From positions 1 through 28,278 of the forward strand of contig JAEZBW010000334.1 of NCBI GenBank assembly GCA_023426765.1: 28,278 nucleotides of DNA, written 5' to 3'. The notes under the pieces are model-generated. The model searched no databases and was not told where the DNA came from. It saw only the letters and a list, made by a program, of their open reading frames with translations. Of this stretch, positions 1 through 7,567 are shown piece by piece. This DNA comes from Bacillota bacterium (GTDB taxonomy: Bacteria > Bacillota > Clostridia > DSM-8532). The position numbers and the translations under genes were made by a program. The stretch's first letter is position 1; the number at the start of each line of letters is the position of its first letter.

Positions 1-518
1 GTTCCAACCACGACGGACACCAGGCCATACCAGCCAATGTCGGCGGTAATATGGCCAAAATAGTAAACCGCTACACCGGCCAGACCAAAGGTTTCATAAG
101 ATTGCATAATGAACCCAAGGCCAACAACAGCCCACCATAATAAAAAGTAGGGGTTGGCCGCCGATATCAGAATGCCGGACAGGAGCATGTTTCCTGAACG
201 GGCCTGCTCCTGATCGGTCTGTACCGAAACCTTGTTTTTCATGGAACTCACGATCATGTCCAGCCCCATCCAGGCAAGAAGAATTCCTCCGATGATCCCG
301 ATGCCGATTTGTATCGGTTCGGCCTGAAGCAGCCTGTCAAAGCCCAGGAAAATCACGATCACGAGAGCGAATTCCAGCAGCGCATGCCCGGCGGTAATAA
401 TAAACCCGGCACGCGGCCCCGCAGAAAGGGATTTCCGTATTGTGTATGTCAGCAGGGAGCCCGGCATCATTGCTCCCGATAAGCCTATGACAAAGGCTGA
501 AACAAAAAGCAAAAACAT
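1..518 (-). CDS. LysE-family transporter, C-terminus cut by window edge
   Basis: Partial membrane protein; about 172 residues are visible and the frame runs off the left edge. It opens with a hydrophobic helix containing GAMMPGSLLTYTI, the small-residue and proline-rich first segment typical of LysE/RhtB-type exporters (known family: export of amino acids or other small molecules). Further hydrophobic segments follow, and a charged loop (SSMKNKVSVQTDQEQARS) precedes SAANPYFLLWW, which matches the second conserved N-P element of the family. The ATG at 518 was chosen because the protein aligns from there, but its ribosome binding site is poor and the frame stays open upstream. It lies 78 nt after rarD on the same strand and may be co-transcribed. 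The substrate cannot be told. Confidence 0.8.
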   Translation of the reverse strand, partial: MFLLFVSAFVIGLSGAMMPGSLLTYTIRKSLSAGPRAGFIITAGHALLEFALVIVIFLGFDRLLQAEPIQIGIGIIGGILLAWMGLDMIVSSMKNKVSVQTDQEQARSGNMLLSGILISAANPYFLLWWAVVGLGFIMQSYETFGLAGVAVYYFGHITADIGWYGLVSVVVG

Positions 519-596
519 CTGTGAACCAACTTTCAGTTTTCCAGATACTAAACTCAGAGCATTGAAGGAAATAGAAGCACAGAAAATAACCTTTCG

Positions 597-1511
597 TCAG
601 GCTGCCAGCTTGTTTTCGGTTTGTCCCTCAATCCTTTTGCCTTTACTGAACAGGGAGATAAAGTATACAGCCATCCCAATCCAGATCAGCGCGAAGCTGA
701 CAAGGTGCGCTGGTGAGAAGCTTTCCCCGTACACGAATACCCCCAGGATCAGCATAAACGTAGGTGATAAATATTGCAGTACGCCGATTGTGGACAGTTC
801 GGTCCTTTTGGCTCCAAAGGCAAATAAAAGCAGCGGGGTAGCGGTTATAAGGCCTGAACCGATCAGCAGAACTGGAATATGTAAAGGCCCCGTCCCAAAG
901 GAAGCCCCGTTTGTGAACTGCATAAACAGAATATATCCAAGGGCAAAGGGTGCAAGAAACACTGTTTCAAGGAATAACCCAATGCCGCTTTCAAAGCCCG
1001 TCAGCTTCTTCAGCAGGCCGTAAAAACCGAAGGTAAAGGCAAGGATCAACGAGATCCACGGAACGCTCCCATACTGTATAACCATGAAGCCCACGCCAAG
1101 GGCAGCCAACACCAGGGCTATCACTTTACTCAAACTCAGCTTTTCCTTCAGAACGGTTACGCCCAGCAGGATGGACACAAGAGGATTAATGTAGTATCCC
1201 ATGCTGGACTCTACAATGTGCCCGGTGTTTACCGCTATGATATAGGTGCCCCAGTTGATGGTGATCAGAACAGCGCAGCTCAGAACGATCCCCATATCCC
1301 GCTTCTTCTGAAAGGCTTCCTTTACCTGCTTCATCTTCCCTGATAGGATTATATAGATGAGCAGCATCGCAAAGGACCAAAAGATCCGCTGAGCCAATAT
1401 CAGAATTGGCGGTATGCTTTGAAGAGCCTTCCAATATACAGGCAGAACGCCCCACATCACATAGGAGATCCCCGCAGACAAAACACCCAGAGTTCTTTCC
1501 TTGGAATTCAT
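597..1511 (-). CDS. rarD: RarD-type EamA/DMT-family permease
   Basis: Inner-membrane protein of 304 residues, about ten predicted transmembrane segments, made of two EamA halves. The N-terminal stretch with WGVLPVYWKAL is the RarD hallmark, and WGTYIIAVNTGHIVESSMGY is the conserved region after helix 3. RarD proteins are drug/metabolite transporter members (chloramphenicol-sensitivity protein in older annotation); the physiological substrate is unknown. An ATG exists at 1547, but it has no ribosome binding site and falls at the expected transcription start of the promoter at 1554-1582. The ATG at 1511, preceded by GAGGT, is therefore the better start. The lysE-like gene follows after 78 nt. 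Confidence 0.85.
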   Translation of the reverse strand: MNSKERTLGVLSAGISYVMWGVLPVYWKALQSIPPILILAQRIFWSFAMLLIYIILSGKMKQVKEAFQKKRDMGIVLSCAVLITINWGTYIIAVNTGHIVESSMGYYINPLVSILLGVTVLKEKLSLSKVIALVLAALGVGFMVIQYGSVPWISLILAFTFGFYGLLKKLTGFESGIGLFLETVFLAPFALGYILFMQFTNGASFGTGPLHIPVLLIGSGLITATPLLLFAFGAKRTELSTIGVLQYLSPTFMLILGVFVYGESFSPAHLVSFALIWIGMAVYFISLFSKGKRIEGQTENKLAA

Positions 1512-1553
1512 ATCTACCTCACATTGGGCTTCTTTCAGCCGTGTCATTACCCT

Positions 1554-1582
1554 ATTCTACGTCCGAGACAGAAAAAAGTAAA
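1554..1582 (-). promoter_or_regulatory. Candidate sigma-A promoter of rarD
   Basis: Read on the minus strand, TTTACT (1577-1582) is followed by a 17-nt spacer and TAGAAT (1554-1559). The -10 matches consensus at 5 of 6 positions and the -35 at 4 of 6. The expected start near 1547 leaves a leader of about 36 nt. No terminator is obvious between the methyltransferase stop and this site. Confidence 0.55.
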
Positions 1583-1642
1583 GATGAATGCTGATGATGA
1601 ATTTCTCGCACACTGATTACAGAGAGTTAGCAGGTGATTTGC

Positions 1643-2251
1643 TTATTTACCCGGTTCCTGCAAGATGGAGCGGTATACCCGTATCCCGCTCTGCTTTTCA
1701 ATATCTTCAGCATTTCCAAAGGTTTCTTCCATGATCTTTTTAAAGGTGGATCCGCCTTTATTGTGAAAGGCCACCAGCCAGAGGGCGCCGCCCGGGTGCA
1801 AATGTGCTTTAGCTTCTTGAATCAGCTGTGTGACAACCTTTTTTCCAGCGGCAACCGGCGGATTTGTAACAATATCGTGAAAGCGGTTGCCGTTAAGCAC
1901 TTCATAAAGATCGCTTTTTAGCACTTTCACCCACAAATTGTTCCGCTGGGCATTTTTTTGCGTGTATTCAACGGCTCTTTCATTGATATCGGTTAATGTC
2001 ATCACCAACTGAGGATACAGCGCTTTCAGAAAAAGACCGATAGCCCCGTACCCGCACCCCATATCCAGCACTGAATTCCCTGAAGGGGCATAATTTTCAA
2101 TCAAAAGCCGTGATGCTTTATCCAGTTGATCTTCAAAGGAGAATACGCCGCTGACCGATATGAAATGAAGGGTTTTATTTTTCCAGGTCACCTGAAATTC
2201 TTTCTCGCGAATCTCCGATTGTGGTTTTTCACTGTAATAAAAATCATTCAT
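1643..2251 (-). CDS. RsmC-like class I SAM-dependent methyltransferase (YbxB type)
   Basis: A 202-residue Rossmann-fold methyltransferase. Motif I is LDMGCGYGAIG (residues 62-72), the acidic end of strand 2 is TDIN (87-90), and the catalytic motif is NPPVAAGK (130-137), the N-P-P form used by methyltransferases that modify an exocyclic base nitrogen. Length and motifs fit the single-domain RsmC-like family of Firmicutes; E. coli RsmC makes m2G1207 in 16S rRNA, and rRNA is an inference here. The start overlaps the TPR gene stop by 8 nt, so the two are translationally coupled. It is the last gene of the glycosyltransferase-TPR-methyltransferase cluster. Confidence 0.85.
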   Translation of the reverse strand: MNDFYYSEKPQSEIREKEFQVTWKNKTLHFISVSGVFSFEDQLDKASRLLIENYAPSGNSVLDMGCGYGAIGLFLKALYPQLVMTLTDINERAVEYTQKNAQRNNLWVKVLKSDLYEVLNGNRFHDIVTNPPVAAGKKVVTQLIQEAKAHLHPGGALWLVAFHNKGGSTFKKIMEETFGNAEDIEKQSGIRVYRSILQEPGK

Positions 2252-3137
2252 CCTTTTGTTCCTGCCGCAGTAGTTTTTTTAGAGCTTCATAACCCGGAAG
2301 CTTCCTGACGGTTTCCAGATCCTCATCGCTTTCCGCATAGCTGATATACGACGGGTTCAGCTTTGCGGCACGCACCACATCCATGAACGCATCGTCCGCA
2401 TTTCCTGCGATGGCCAGATAGCACGCCCGGTTATAATACAGGAAGGAAGCGTTGGGATTGCATCGGATTCCTTCACTGATCACCACGATGGCGCGGTCGA
2501 GCTGTTCTTCCTTTTTATACAGCAATGACAGATTCAAAAAGCTGTATGGGTAACGGTTGTAGCCGCGAATCGATTCCCAATAGTATTCCTGCGCTTTTTG
2601 CTCGTATCCCATTTTGGACAGGACAACACCGATATTGAATAATGCTTTATGATGGCCGGGCACTATCTCCAGCGCTTTTCTGAAATAATGCAGGGCTTCG
2701 GTGTTTTTGCCTTCCTCTTCATAAATGGAACCAATATTGTTGTGAGCCCAGAAATTAGTCGGTGCCAGTGCAATAACCTTTTGGTAGCATTCTATGGACT
2801 GTTGTTTGTCACCGGCTTCATATACGGCGTTTGCCATGAAAAACCACGCAGGTACAAACTCAGGGTTTGCTTCCAGCGCTTTTTTATACCATGAAATGGC
2901 TTCGGTGTATTGCTTTTTGTTATCGTGGAGGATGGCGATGCCGTAATAACCCCTTGGATCCTTCGGGAAGCTGCGGATAACCCTGAAATAAATTCTGGCC
3001 GCACGGAAATAAAACCCCAGCTGTTCATACACTAAAGCAAGCTCCAGTGAGATCTGCAGGGATTTTTTCGGGTTCATTCGGTATAACGCCCGGTAAACGA
3101 GATAACGGGCATATAGGAATAATTTTTTCATTTTCAA
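2244..3137 (-). CDS. Tetratricopeptide (TPR) repeat protein
   Basis: A 297-residue protein with a basic, partly hydrophobic N-terminus (residues 1-22), then about seven TPR units of 34 residues from residue 27 to 264. Clear units are 61-94, 95-128, 129-162 and 163-196, showing the W/Y-G-A-Y-F-A-P pattern; examples are EAISWYKKALEANPEF and EALHYFRKALEIVPGH. TPR arrays are protein-binding scaffolds and no catalytic motif is present. It starts 4 nt after the glycosyltransferase stop and overlaps the methyltransferase start. An adaptor role for the glycosyltransferase is possible but rests only on position. The second Met (codon 3) is an equally possible start. Confidence 0.85.
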   Translation of the reverse strand: MKMKKLFLYARYLVYRALYRMNPKKSLQISLELALVYEQLGFYFRAARIYFRVIRSFPKDPRGYYGIAILHDNKKQYTEAISWYKKALEANPEFVPAWFFMANAVYEAGDKQQSIECYQKVIALAPTNFWAHNNIGSIYEEEGKNTEALHYFRKALEIVPGHHKALFNIGVVLSKMGYEQKAQEYYWESIRGYNRYPYSFLNLSLLYKKEEQLDRAIVVISEGIRCNPNASFLYYNRACYLAIAGNADDAFMDVVRAAKLNPSYISYAESDEDLETVRKLPGYEALKKLLRQEQKDE

Positions 3138-3141
3138 CCTG

Positions 3142-4284
3142 TCAGGCCGTAAAAACCTCGGACGGCCCTTCTGAACCTGTCTTTTCCAATAGATCGATTA
3201 ATGCAAGGGTAATGATGCGGGCGGCATTATTTCTGCTGAAGTTTTGCTGCTGTATGCGGATTGCAGATAAAAGCTTCCCGCCATCCTTCAATAGTTCGTT
3301 TACTTTCCGCGATATTTCTTCGGGTTTCTCAGCCCGAATGCCAAGCTTGTTCTTCTCCATGAAAACCGGGTTGTCCTTTTCCTGTCCAGGCAGCGCACCG
3401 AACATGATCACAGGAATATGGCAGTTCACAGCTTCCATCAGAATATTCGGGCTGCCCCTGCAGATCAGAATGTCATGGGAACACATGTATTCCTCGATGT
3501 TCTGGCAATACCCCAGGATTCTGATGCCGGGCTCGCGTGCATATTCCTTTTCCAGCCTGCAGCGAAGCCTTTCATCACGACCTGTGATGATCGTCATGTC
3601 AGCGTTGGTTTTCCCGAGAATGCTATCGGTGATCTGCATGAGGGTTTCGGGTTTTTCACAACCATTGATTAAGAGGATGGACGGGTTTTTAGTTGCCGCA
3701 GCCTCTGCATCCGCCCCGGATTCTGCCCTGTAAAACCGTTCTCTTACAGGAAACCCGGTCACCAGTATCTTGTCCTTCTGCACGCCCCATTCCTGTAAAA
3801 GCGTGGATGCCTCCTCGGTAGGAGACAGCGTCAAATCAGCCCTTCGGTCAGCCCACATCCTGGAAAGTGTGACCAGATCGGCAATTATGACGGCAACCGG
3901 TATATCCAGACCGGCTTTCCGAACCACGTTAAGAACCGATCCCACAAACAGGCCGTGTACTGAAACGATCAAATCGGGTTTTTCCCTTTTCAGTTCTTTC
4001 AGAAAAGCCGATTTGATTCTATTGGTGACATACTTATTGGTCAGTTCACAATATTTTGAGGTAATCTGAAAACAGGCATTCCATACAGGGCGGACATACT
4101 TCGTAACGGGAGAGTAGGCTTTCTCCCATATGTTGCCCCGTCGTCCGCCATATGCAAAGCCGTTTTTAACCGTCAACTTCATATCGGGAGCGAGTTGCTG
4201 GAATTGCTCCCTGACGCTTTGTGCGATGCTTTTATGCCCATGCCCTGTATATTCGGATGAAATAATCCATATGTTTTTTGACAT
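3142..4284 (-). CDS. GT28-type glycosyltransferase (UgtP/MGDG synthase-like)
   Basis: A 380-residue GT-B glycosyltransferase. The N-terminal domain has TGHGHKSIAQSV (from residue 13), the glycine/histidine loop of the MGD1/UgtP/MurG-like family. The C-terminal domain has LINGCE and GSPNILMEAVNCHIPVIMF followed by ALPGQEKDN; the last element corresponds to the P-G-Q-E motif that binds the nucleotide sugar. Family members transfer glucose or galactose from UDP-sugars to diacylglycerol, making membrane glycolipids and lipoteichoic acid anchors; acceptor and sugar are inferred. The ATG at 4284 sits after a GGGGAG site, and an in-frame TTG ten codons upstream has no such site. The gene has its own candidate promoter behind ecfT and heads the TPR-methyltransferase cluster. 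Confidence 0.8.
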   Translation of the reverse strand: MSKNIWIISSEYTGHGHKSIAQSVREQFQQLAPDMKLTVKNGFAYGGRRGNIWEKAYSPVTKYVRPVWNACFQITSKYCELTNKYVTNRIKSAFLKELKREKPDLIVSVHGLFVGSVLNVVRKAGLDIPVAVIIADLVTLSRMWADRRADLTLSPTEEASTLLQEWGVQKDKILVTGFPVRERFYRAESGADAEAAATKNPSILLINGCEKPETLMQITDSILGKTNADMTIITGRDERLRCRLEKEYAREPGIRILGYCQNIEEYMCSHDILICRGSPNILMEAVNCHIPVIMFGALPGQEKDNPVFMEKNKLGIRAEKPEEISRKVNELLKDGGKLLSAIRIQQQNFSRNNAARIITLALIDLLEKTGSEGPSEVFTA

Positions 4285-4335
4285 CTTTTTGTTCTCCCCG
4301 GTAGCCTGTGCCAAATGAATTTCTCAGGTATCTCC

Positions 4336-4364
4336 ATTTTACCCGATGATTCACCCCCGGGCAA
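4336..4364 (-). promoter_or_regulatory. Candidate promoter of the glycosyltransferase-TPR-methyltransferase cluster
   Basis: On the minus strand, TTGCCC (4359-4364), a 17-nt spacer and TAAAAT (4336-4341) lie in the 96-nt gap after ecfT. The -10 is 5 of 6 and the -35 is 4 of 6. No strong terminator is visible after ecfT, so read-through from the ribosomal operon is also possible. Confidence 0.5.
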
Positions 4365-4380
4365 CAACCTGTGGTTAAGA

Positions 4381-5184
4381 TTAAATTACAAATGTCGAAA
4401 GAATAAAGATCAACAGAAACAATAACAGGAAGAGATGAATATTTCTGTCCACCTTCGTAAACCCAAGCTGCTTCATCCTCGTGCGACCGACATCCCCCCT
4501 GTAGCAGCGGGACTCCATCGCTGTCGCAAGCTCTTCAGCCCGTTTAAAGGCACTGACAAACAGTGGGATCAGAACAGGGATAAAGCTTTTCGCCTTTTCC
4601 AGAATATTGCCCGTATCAAAATCCGCGCCGCGGGAGGCCTGCGCTTTCATGATTCTGTCGGTTTCCTCCAGCAGCGTCGGGATAAACCGCAACGCAATAG
4701 ACATCATCATCGCCATCTCATGAACGGGTATCTTCCACTTTTTCAAGGGACCAAGCAAGGTTTCCAGACCGTCAGTCAAAGCGATAGGCGTTGTTGTCAG
4801 CGTGAGAATCGATCCCAGGATCACCATCAGCGAAAGCCGTCCGGCAATGGTAGTTGCCTGTAAAATGCCCTCCAGGGTTATTTTCATGTTGCCCCAGGAT
4901 AATAAAACCGTCGTTCCGGGATATGAAAAAATGTTGATCGCAGATGTAATGATCAGAATGACTAACAGCGGCCGTATACCCTTCAGCGTAAAGCTCACAG
5001 GAACCTCGCTGACCACAAGCGTAATGACCGTGATCGCGAGCATCATCACATACCCATAAGGGTTGTTCGCCGTGAAAAGCATGATCATCAGCAGGATCGT
5101 CCATATCATTTTTGTTCTGGGGTCAGCCCGGTGCAGAATGGATTTCCCCGGAATGTACTGACCCATGGTGATATTCTTCAGCAT
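4381..5184 (-). CDS. ecfT: ECF transporter transmembrane subunit EcfT
   Basis: A 267-residue membrane protein, the coupling component of the energy-coupling factor importer. It joins interchangeable substrate-binding S components to the two ATPases. Hydrophobic segments cover about residues 28-45, 46-62, 68-88, 104-130 and the C-terminal 245-266. Between them lie the two cytoplasmic coupling-helix motifs, AQASRGAD and AMESRCYRG, which carry the family's conserved A-R-G-like signatures that dock into the ATPases. The start is 3 nt after the ecfA stop, and the GGAGG site overlaps that stop, so translation is coupled. No S component is in the window, which fits a shared group II module; the substrates (vitamins or metals) are unknown here. 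Confidence 0.93.
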   Translation of the reverse strand: MLKNITMGQYIPGKSILHRADPRTKMIWTILLMIMLFTANNPYGYVMMLAITVITLVVSEVPVSFTLKGIRPLLVILIITSAINIFSYPGTTVLLSWGNMKITLEGILQATTIAGRLSLMVILGSILTLTTTPIALTDGLETLLGPLKKWKIPVHEMAMMMSIALRFIPTLLEETDRIMKAQASRGADFDTGNILEKAKSFIPVLIPLFVSAFKRAEELATAMESRCYRGDVGRTRMKQLGFTKVDRNIHLFLLLFLLIFILSTFVI

Positions 5185-5187
5185 AAG

Positions 5188-6942
5188 CTACCTCCGGTTC
5201 CCGTCCATCATTCGGTTCAGTTCTGAAATACCTTCCTCCACCGTCAGAATATCTCTTCGGATGTTCGGATTGTTTCTGTGCAGTCTGTAAAACAGCTCGG
5301 TCACCTGCGGGATATTCAGACCCAGCTTTTCAAGCGTTTCTTTCTGAGAGAAAACCCTGCGGGTTTTTTCCAGCATCACCAGTTTGCCGTGATCCATCAC
5401 AGCGACACGATCGCAGTACCGTGCCACCTCTTCCATGGTATGAGATACAATGATGATAGTGGTTTGCCTTTCGCTGCGAAGAGTTTCCAGGAACTTATAG
5501 ATTTCTGCGCTTCCCATGGGATCCAACCCTGCTGTGGGTTCATCGAGCACAAGAATATCGGGCTGCATTACAATCACTCCGGCGATCGCAACCCTTCTTT
5601 TTTGCCCTCCCGACAGCTCAAAAGGCGATTTATCCAGAATGTCACGGGAAAGACCTGTTATCGCAATGGCTTGCTCCACCCGTGCCTGGATCTCCTCTTC
5701 GGGTAAACCGGATTTTTTCAAACCAAACCGAATATCTTTCTCGACGGTTTCTTCGAATAGCTGATCTTCCGGGTTCTGAAAGATTAAACCCACTTTTCTC
5801 CGCAATTCTTTCAGGGCCTTTCCTTTTGGAATGATGCCCGATACACGGATATTGCCTTCGGTTGCGGATAAAAGGCCGTTAAAATGCTGGATCAGCGTGG
5901 ATTTTCCCGACCCGGTGTGACCGATAATCCCCAGAAACTCCCCTTTGCCGATCTTCAGGGAAACTTCCTTCAAGGCCTGATGTTCATAAGGCGAATTGGG
6001 CATATAAACATAGGAAAGCTTATCAGCGTCGATGATATCTTCGTTTTCCTGCTGCGGCTCCGCCGGTTTTTCAGGCTCGGCTTTACCTTCCCGCATGAAA
6101 AATACTTTCGAAAACAGGTTTTCAGCTTCTTCCATAACCACCGGAAGGTTACCCTTTTCAACAAACCCCGCTCTGGAGGCCCCCAGATATAATGCCGACA
6201 CCTGCGGTAAATCAAGCCCGGCCTGCTGCAAAACCTGATCCTGCATGAAAACTTCCTGGGGGGTGCCCTGCAGAACAACCCTGCCCTTGTCCATGACGAT
6301 GATCCGGTGAGCCCTGGCAGCTTCATTCATATGATGCGTGATCAGTACGATGGTGATATTCTCCTCACGGTTCAGCCTTAAAAGAATGTTCATCACATCC
6401 TCGCGACCCTGCGGATCGAGCATGGATGTGGCCTCGTCCAGTACGATACATTTCGGCCGCATGGCAATCACACCGGCAATCGCCACCCGTTGCTTCTGCC
6501 CGCCCGAAAGCATATGGGGAGAATGCTCCATGTATTGCTCCATGTTTACTTTCTCCAGGGACTGTTTCACACGCTCCCGGATTTCGGACGGTTCGATGCC
6601 CAGATTTTCGGGCCCGAAAGCCACGTCCTCTTCAACCGTTGTCGCTACCAGCTGGTTATCCGGGTTTTGAAAAACCATGCCGAGAATGCTGCGGATATTC
6701 CAGATCAGTTCCTGTGCACTGGTGGTTTGACCATGAATGGATACCGTGCCCCCTGCAGGTAGCAGCAGCCCGTTCAGATGCCTTGCCAGGGTGGATTTTC
6801 CCGAGCCATTTCTGCCCACGACCGCTACAAACTCACCTTCTTCCACCGAGAAGGAAATGTTGTTCAAAGCGGTTATGGGCTGCAAAGTATTGCCACGGGA
6901 ATAATATTCATATTTCAAGTCTTCAACGACAATTGCTTTCAT
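5188..6942 (-). CDS. Fused double ECF ATPase, EcfA1-EcfA2 in one chain
   Basis: A 584-residue protein holding two complete CbiO-type ABC ATPases. First half: Walker A GRNGSGKST (43-51), Q-loop FQNPDNQ (91-97), LSGGQ (145-149), Walker B IVLDEATSMLDP (166-177), H203. Second half: Walker A GHTGSGKST (341-349), FQNPEDQ (388-394), LSGGQ (443-447), LVLDEPTAGLDP (464-475), H501. The ATSMLD and PTAGLD forms are those of EcfA1 and EcfA2, which in most Firmicutes are separate adjacent genes. A charged linker rich in Glu, Pro and Lys (about 284-303) joins them. All catalytic motifs are intact, so this is a functional fusion and not decay. The upstream ribosome binding site is weak; ecfT follows after 3 nt. 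Confidence 0.93.
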   Translation of the reverse strand: MKAIVVEDLKYEYYSRGNTLQPITALNNISFSVEEGEFVAVVGRNGSGKSTLARHLNGLLLPAGGTVSIHGQTTSAQELIWNIRSILGMVFQNPDNQLVATTVEEDVAFGPENLGIEPSEIRERVKQSLEKVNMEQYMEHSPHMLSGGQKQRVAIAGVIAMRPKCIVLDEATSMLDPQGREDVMNILLRLNREENITIVLITHHMNEAARAHRIIVMDKGRVVLQGTPQEVFMQDQVLQQAGLDLPQVSALYLGASRAGFVEKGNLPVVMEEAENLFSKVFFMREGKAEPEKPAEPQQENEDIIDADKLSYVYMPNSPYEHQALKEVSLKIGKGEFLGIIGHTGSGKSTLIQHFNGLLSATEGNIRVSGIIPKGKALKELRRKVGLIFQNPEDQLFEETVEKDIRFGLKKSGLPEEEIQARVEQAIAITGLSRDILDKSPFELSGGQKRRVAIAGVIVMQPDILVLDEPTAGLDPMGSAEIYKFLETLRSERQTTIIIVSHTMEEVARYCDRVAVMDHGKLVMLEKTRRVFSQKETLEKLGLNIPQVTELFYRLHRNNPNIRRDILTVEEGISELNRMMDGNRR

Positions 6943-6955
6943 GGTGAACGCTTTA

Positions 6956-6998
6956 CCCCTAATGAAATAAGGGGAGAACGAATCTCTCCGCTCTCCCC
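6956..6998 (-). terminator. Possible terminator/attenuator between rplQ and the ecf genes
   Basis: On the minus strand, GGGGAGA (6992-6998) pairs perfectly with TCTCCCC (6971-6977) around a 14-nt loop, followed by the weak T-rich run TTATTTC. The 3' arm's CCCCT (6970-6974) can instead pair with AGGGG (6956-6960). The two hairpins exclude each other, and the second lies just before the ecfA start. Either could reduce or tune read-through from the ribosomal operon into ecfA. Confidence 0.45.
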
Positions 6999-7005
6999 AA
7001 AATTC

Positions 7006-7542
7006 TTACTCTTTAATCAGTTCCAGTATGACCATTTCTGCAGCGTCCCCTTTTCTGGGGCCTATCTTGTAGGTTCTTGTAAACCCGGACACTCTGTTCT
7101 TTTCCTTAAACCGGGGACCGATCTCATCGAGCAGCTTGTTGGCCAGATTGATGTTGTTGCCATCCTTGTCCTTGGCCTTGTAAAGCCAGGAGATCATCTG
7201 CTTTCTGGCGTGCAGTCTGGTGGGGCTGTCAACCGGTTTCATTTCGGTCTTTACTTCCCTGTCGACTACTTCATAGCTGTTATCGTTCTTCGATTTCTTG
7301 GTTTTGGTGATCTTCTTCCCTTTGCTGTCCAGAACCGCTGTGCTGATTTTCACCTGCTTTGTGGTGAAATTGTCACATTCCTTCACAGCCAGAGAAATCA
7401 GCTTATCTACGATGGGCTGTACTTCTTTTGCTCTGGTTTCGGTGGTTTCAATCTTTCCATATTGTATCAGTGAAGACACCAAGCTTCTCAGAATGGCTTT
7501 TCTCTGATCCGTAGGTCTTCCCAATTTTCTTTGCCACGGCAT
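7006..7542 (-). CDS. rplQ: 50S ribosomal protein L17 with an internal insertion
   Basis: L17 sits near the peptide exit tunnel of the large subunit. The chain is 178 residues, against about 110-125 usually. The ends are normal: RKLGRPTDQRKAILRSL (5-21), IETTETRAKE (31-40), RLHARKQM (109-116) and the C-terminal KIGPRKGDAAEMVILELI. Between IVDKLISLA and LHARKQ, where B. subtilis L17 has only a few residues, lies an insert of about 52 residues (55-108), rich in Lys, Ser, Thr and Asp. The gene follows rpoA by 25 nt with an AGGGAGGGG site. The reading frame is open throughout the insert and its base composition looks like the rest, so it is part of the protein. Confidence 0.95.
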   Translation of the reverse strand: MPWQRKLGRPTDQRKAILRSLVSSLIQYGKIETTETRAKEVQPIVDKLISLAVKECDNFTTKQVKISTAVLDSKGKKITKTKKSKNDNSYEVVDREVKTEMKPVDSPTRLHARKQMISWLYKAKDKDGNNINLANKLLDEIGPRFKEKNRVSGFTRTYKIGPRKGDAAEMVILELIKE

Positions 7543-7567
7543 GTTGGTTCCCCTCCCTTTGGATTCA

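Noticed and set aside
442..1023. Plus-strand frame of 193 codons at the left edge
   Set aside because: Antisense to the LysE-like and RarD genes, whose translations are clearly membrane-protein-like.
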